From the NCBI GenBank assembly GCA_051861205.1, contig JBHYDC010000015.1:1-64000 (forward strand): a DNA stretch of 64,000 nucleotides, given 5' to 3'. This DNA comes from JBHYDC01 sp051861205. Its GTDB lineage: Bacteria; Pseudomonadota; Alphaproteobacteria; Rhizobiales; Pleomorphomonadaceae. The notes beneath the pieces are model-generated. The model ran no database searches. It had not been told where the DNA came from and saw nothing but the letters and a program-made list of their open reading frames with translations. Position 1 is the stretch's first letter. Every line of letters begins with the position of its first letter. The translations under genes were made by a program, and so were the position numbers. This document shows, piece after piece, positions 61,938 to 64,000 of the stretch.

Positions 61938-62807
61938 CTATTTCGCCACCAGCACCTTCGCGCAGGCCGGCGGCAGGTCCGCCAATGTCACGGGCCGGGG
62001 CGGCTTCTCCGGCTTTTGCGGTTCGGCCTTTGGCCGCTCTATGAACCAGCTGTCCAGTTCCTGGCCGCAGCCGTCGCCGCTTGGGGGATCGGCTTGCGGC
62101 TTGCACGAAGCGTCGCCCTTTGGACAGCCGAGCCGAATGTGGAAATGGAAGTCGTGCCCGTACCAAGGGCGCACAACGCGCAGCCAGGAGCGGTTGTCGG
62201 TCTCCATCCGGCAGAGGGCCTTCTTGATCGCCGGGTTCACGAAGATCCGGTCGACGCCGCGCTGGCTCGCCGCAAGGCGGATGATGTTGAACTGAGCCGG
62301 CTTAAAGATCGCGGGATCGACGGCTTTGCCGGTCTTGTCCAGCATTGAGGTTGCGCTGATCGTCTCGCGCTCGCTGACCGTGAGTTCACGCGGCGGCATC
62401 TGCGTCAGCCAGATATCGGCGTCGAGGCCGATCTGGTGGCTGGCATGGCCGGTCAGCATCGGCCCGCCGCGTGGCTGCGCGAGATCGCCGACGAGCAGCC
62501 CTTTCCACCCGGCAGCCGGCGCTTTGCCGGCGAGCTTTTCTAGAAACTCGACGAGCATCGGATTGCCCCAATTCCGGTTGCGCGACAGCCGCATCACCTG
62601 CCACGTCGGCCCCGTCACCGGCAGCGCGATCGCCCCGGCAAGACAGCCGCGCGCGTAGGAGCCGATCGACCGGGCGGCGAGCACGGCAGGATCCCTCGCC
62701 GCACCGAAAAGCACCTTGGCCGGCGCATCGCTGACGGCATTCGCTGAATTCACCGTGAGCGCTAGGAACGCCGAAAGGGCAAGAATTCGTGCGGCTGGAA
62801 GCATCAT
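61938..62807 (-). CDS. mepA: Penicillin-insensitive murein endopeptidase
   Basis: A 289-residue periplasmic LAS-type zinc peptidase cutting D-Ala-meso-DAP crosslinks. The signal peptide MMLPAARILALSAFLALTVNSANA precedes the mature protein. GHASHQIGLDADIWL contains the zinc His and Asp, and GHDFHFHIRLGCPKG the remaining histidines. Six cysteines lie in the mature part. The length fits MepA. The frame extends to 62849, but the signal peptide argues for 62807. Confidence 0.93.
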   Translation of the reverse strand: MMLPAARILALSAFLALTVNSANAVSDAPAKVLFGAARDPAVLAARSIGSYARGCLAGAIALPVTGPTWQVMRLSRNRNWGNPMLVEFLEKLAGKAPAAGWKGLLVGDLAQPRGGPMLTGHASHQIGLDADIWLTQMPPRELTVSERETISATSMLDKTGKAVDPAIFKPAQFNIIRLAASQRGVDRIFVNPAIKKALCRMETDNRSWLRVVRPWYGHDFHFHIRLGCPKGDASCKPQADPPSGDGCGQELDSWFIERPKAEPQKPEKPPRPVTLADLPPACAKVLVAK

Positions 62808-62861
62808 CGAAGTCCGGTTCGAGGCAGTGTCTTGGCCAAGTTGCATCAAGCCACCCCGCCA

Positions 62862-62876
62862 TTGACATTGTCTTAA
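62862..62876 (+). promoter_or_regulatory. Near-match to a CtrA box upstream of the DUF2799 gene
   Basis: TTGA-CATTGTC-TTAA, one base from TTAA-N7-TTAA, and containing TTGACA, a perfect -35 hexamer. No good -10 follows at 17 bases. Weak evidence. Confidence 0.2.
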
Positions 62877-62919
62877 CTATGCACGAGCGTCCCGCACTAG
62901 CGCGACCGGGGACTCGGCC

Positions 62920-63621
62920 ATGGCATTTGTATTGGATCTTTCAGCGGGCGCGTGTTTCTCGCGCATGTTTCCCCGCGTCCTGATCCCGGCCGCCCTCGTG
63001 GCCGTCCTCGCCCTCATCGTCGCCTCCTGCGGCACGGTTTCAAAAGCGGAGTGCCAATCTGGCAATTGGTACGGGATCGGACTTGCGAACGGACGCGACG
63101 GCGCCACTGAGAGCCTGTTCGACAAGCACGTCGAAAGCTGCAAGCGTTTCGGCCTGCCCGCCGACCGGTCCGCCTGGATGTCCGGGCGGGCAGAGGGGCT
63201 CAAGGCCTATTGCACGCCCGTTTCCGGCTACGCCAACGGGTCGGCGGGGCGCGAATACGCCAATGTCTGCTCCGGTAAGGCGGGTGGAGACTTTGTGACG
63301 GCCTATGGCTTTGGCCTCGATGTCTATGAAGCCAAATCGATCGCCTGGAGCGCGCGCGAACGGGCCCGGTCCGCCGAACGGGATGCCGACAGGTTCGACG
63401 ACGAAATCCGCAGCTTGCGAGCGCGCCGAGGCGCTGCCCTGCCGGAGGACCGTGACGATTATCGCAACCGGATCCAGGATCTCCAGATGCTGAGGCTCGA
63501 TGCGGTATCCGACGGGTTCCGCTACGAGCGCGAGGCGGCTTTAGCTGAACGGTCTGCCGATATCGCGCAGGCGCAGGCGATCGCCGCCTTCATTCGGGCG
63601 TTCGGCTACCCGCCCCAATAG
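62920..63621 (+). CDS. DUF2799-type lipoprotein
   Basis: A 233-residue protein (218 if it begins at ATG 62965). A hydrophobic signal VLIPAALVAVLALIVASCG ends in a lipobox cysteine. The mature part has CQSGNWYGIGLANGRDG, VESCKRFG and GRAEGLKAYCTPVSGYANG, the DUF2799 pattern with paired cysteines. The last 90 residues form a charged helix, probably coiled coil. Function unknown. GGGGA lies upstream of 62920, whereas 62965 gives a more normal signal length. Its end overlaps the convergent gene by 32 bases. Confidence 0.75.
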   Translation: MAFVLDLSAGACFSRMFPRVLIPAALVAVLALIVASCGTVSKAECQSGNWYGIGLANGRDGATESLFDKHVESCKRFGLPADRSAWMSGRAEGLKAYCTPVSGYANGSAGREYANVCSGKAGGDFVTAYGFGLDVYEAKSIAWSARERARSAERDADRFDDEIRSLRARRGAALPEDRDDYRNRIQDLQMLRLDAVSDGFRYEREAALAERSADIAQAQAIAAFIRAFGYPPQ

Positions 63622-63970
63622 TCTCCAGGCCAAAGCTCGGCCGGAGCTGGGGCTCGCGCAGCGAACCTGTGATCTCATCGGCGATCGCCGGCAGCGCATC
63701 GGCCCGGCGCAGCAGCAGCGTGTTCGGCGTATCGAGCATGGGCATCAGCCAGCCCGGCCGCTTGCCGGCGATCAATTGCGCAACGAGCCCGCCCGGCGCA
63801 CGCTCCAGGTAGCGGCGCGTTTCCAGGTCTGACTTACAAAGCGAAATGTAACGGCCGCCCTCTTCGTCGAAGGCGTCCTTGGCGTCCGTCGCCGTCAGAA
63901 TGCGCTCTGAAGCCTGTATTCCCGTCCCATTGCGGGGGTAGGGCGCGGCGAGAACCGAATGATGCGTCAT
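63590..63970 (-). CDS. Hypothetical protein (126 residues)
   Basis: No family recognised. Opens MTHHSVLAAPYPRNGTGIQASERILTATDAKDAFDEEGGRY, with no membrane segment, and includes AGGLVAQLIAGKRP-like and LLLRRADALPAIADEITG stretches that look coding. Codon use matches neighbours. The 3' end overlaps the lipoprotein gene, and the start codon overlaps that of a possible divergent gene at 63969. Confidence 0.5.
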   Translation of the reverse strand: MTHHSVLAAPYPRNGTGIQASERILTATDAKDAFDEEGGRYISLCKSDLETRRYLERAPGGLVAQLIAGKRPGWLMPMLDTPNTLLLRRADALPAIADEITGSLREPQLRPSFGLETIGAGSRTPE

Positions 63971-64000
63971 GGCAAGAAGAAACGCGCCCGAACTCGTGGG
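63969..64000 (+). CDS. Possible start of a gene running off the window
   Basis: ATG at 63969 begins MARRNAPELV and stays open to the last base. Only ten codons are visible. It would share start-codon bases with the 126-residue gene on the other strand (CATG). It is offered only because the opening looks like a normal protein N-terminus. Confidence 0.2.
   Translation, partial: MARRNAPELV

Overview
The window is a high-G+C, densely coding chromosomal segment that reads as an alphaproteobacterium, most likely a member of the Rhizobiales (Hyphomicrobiales). The grounds are gene neighbourhoods and families typical of that group: metX-metW beside chorismate mutase-hisC-tyrC, DUF2125, ftsE-ftsX-ydcF-plsC, a PduO-type adenosyltransferase beside a twin-membrane-helix (HIG1-like) protein, a TIGR02302/DUF4175 protein, a 1587-residue NAD-glutamate dehydrogenase, a heparinase II/III protein between rsmB and purH, an SDHAF4 (DUF1674) protein, a CpdR-like receiver and CtrA-type TTAA-N7-TTAA sites. 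The genus cannot be named from the sequence. No rRNA, tRNA, transposase, prophage or CRISPR was recognised.

Layout. 0-6 kb: end of a DJ-1/PfpI protein, methionine genes metX-metW, a DUF4260 gene broken by an in-frame TAG, then chorismate mutase-hisC-tyrC for phenylalanine/tyrosine. 6-16 kb: a DUF2125 protein, a ChaC-like cyclotransferase, an envelope cluster (plsC, ydcF, ftsX, ftsE), a zinc-ribbon membrane protein, hpt, a CpdR-like regulator, cobalamin adenosyltransferase, an esterase and an AlkA-like glycosylase. 16-24 kb: gluQ, an AEC transporter and a urease operon in the order ureD-ureA-ureB-[AbrB antitoxin-PIN toxin]-ureC-[DUF29]-ureE-ureF-ureG. 24-34 kb: a D,D-carboxypeptidase, a histidine-rich COG0523 GTPase, a small orphan protein with a symmetric CtrA-like site upstream, tlpA/argH with overlapping start codons, lptM-like, lysA, TIGR02302 and rhomboid. 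34-38 kb: etfB-etfA-3-hydroxybutyryl-CoA dehydrogenase, then on the other strand sco, two previously unlisted membrane microproteins and tusA. 39-50 kb: acyl-CoA synthetase, DUF924, dsbB, SDHAF4, htpX-rsmB, heparinase II/III, purH and an MFS transporter. 50-64 kb: giant glutamate dehydrogenase, ppa, infC (ATT start), rpmI-rplT, pheS-pheT, a small membrane protein, mepA, a DUF2799 lipoprotein and two edge genes.

How it fits together. Most of the window is core metabolism and housekeeping: amino-acid synthesis (Met, Phe/Tyr, Arg, Lys), translation, purines, envelope and thiol redox. Accessory character is concentrated in the urease operon. There a two-gene addiction module with its own 11-bp dyad sits between two structural subunit genes, and a DUF29 gene separates the catalytic subunit from the accessory proteins. 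Two perfect TTAA-N7-TTAA sites, one beside ftsE and one before an 83-codon orphan gene, together with a CpdR-like regulator, suggest cell-cycle control reaches this region.

The points I would look at first are the urease-embedded toxin-antitoxin pair, the translationally coupled microproteins before tusA, the single TAG in the DUF4260 gene, and the in-frame 36-bp tandem repeat of rsmB.
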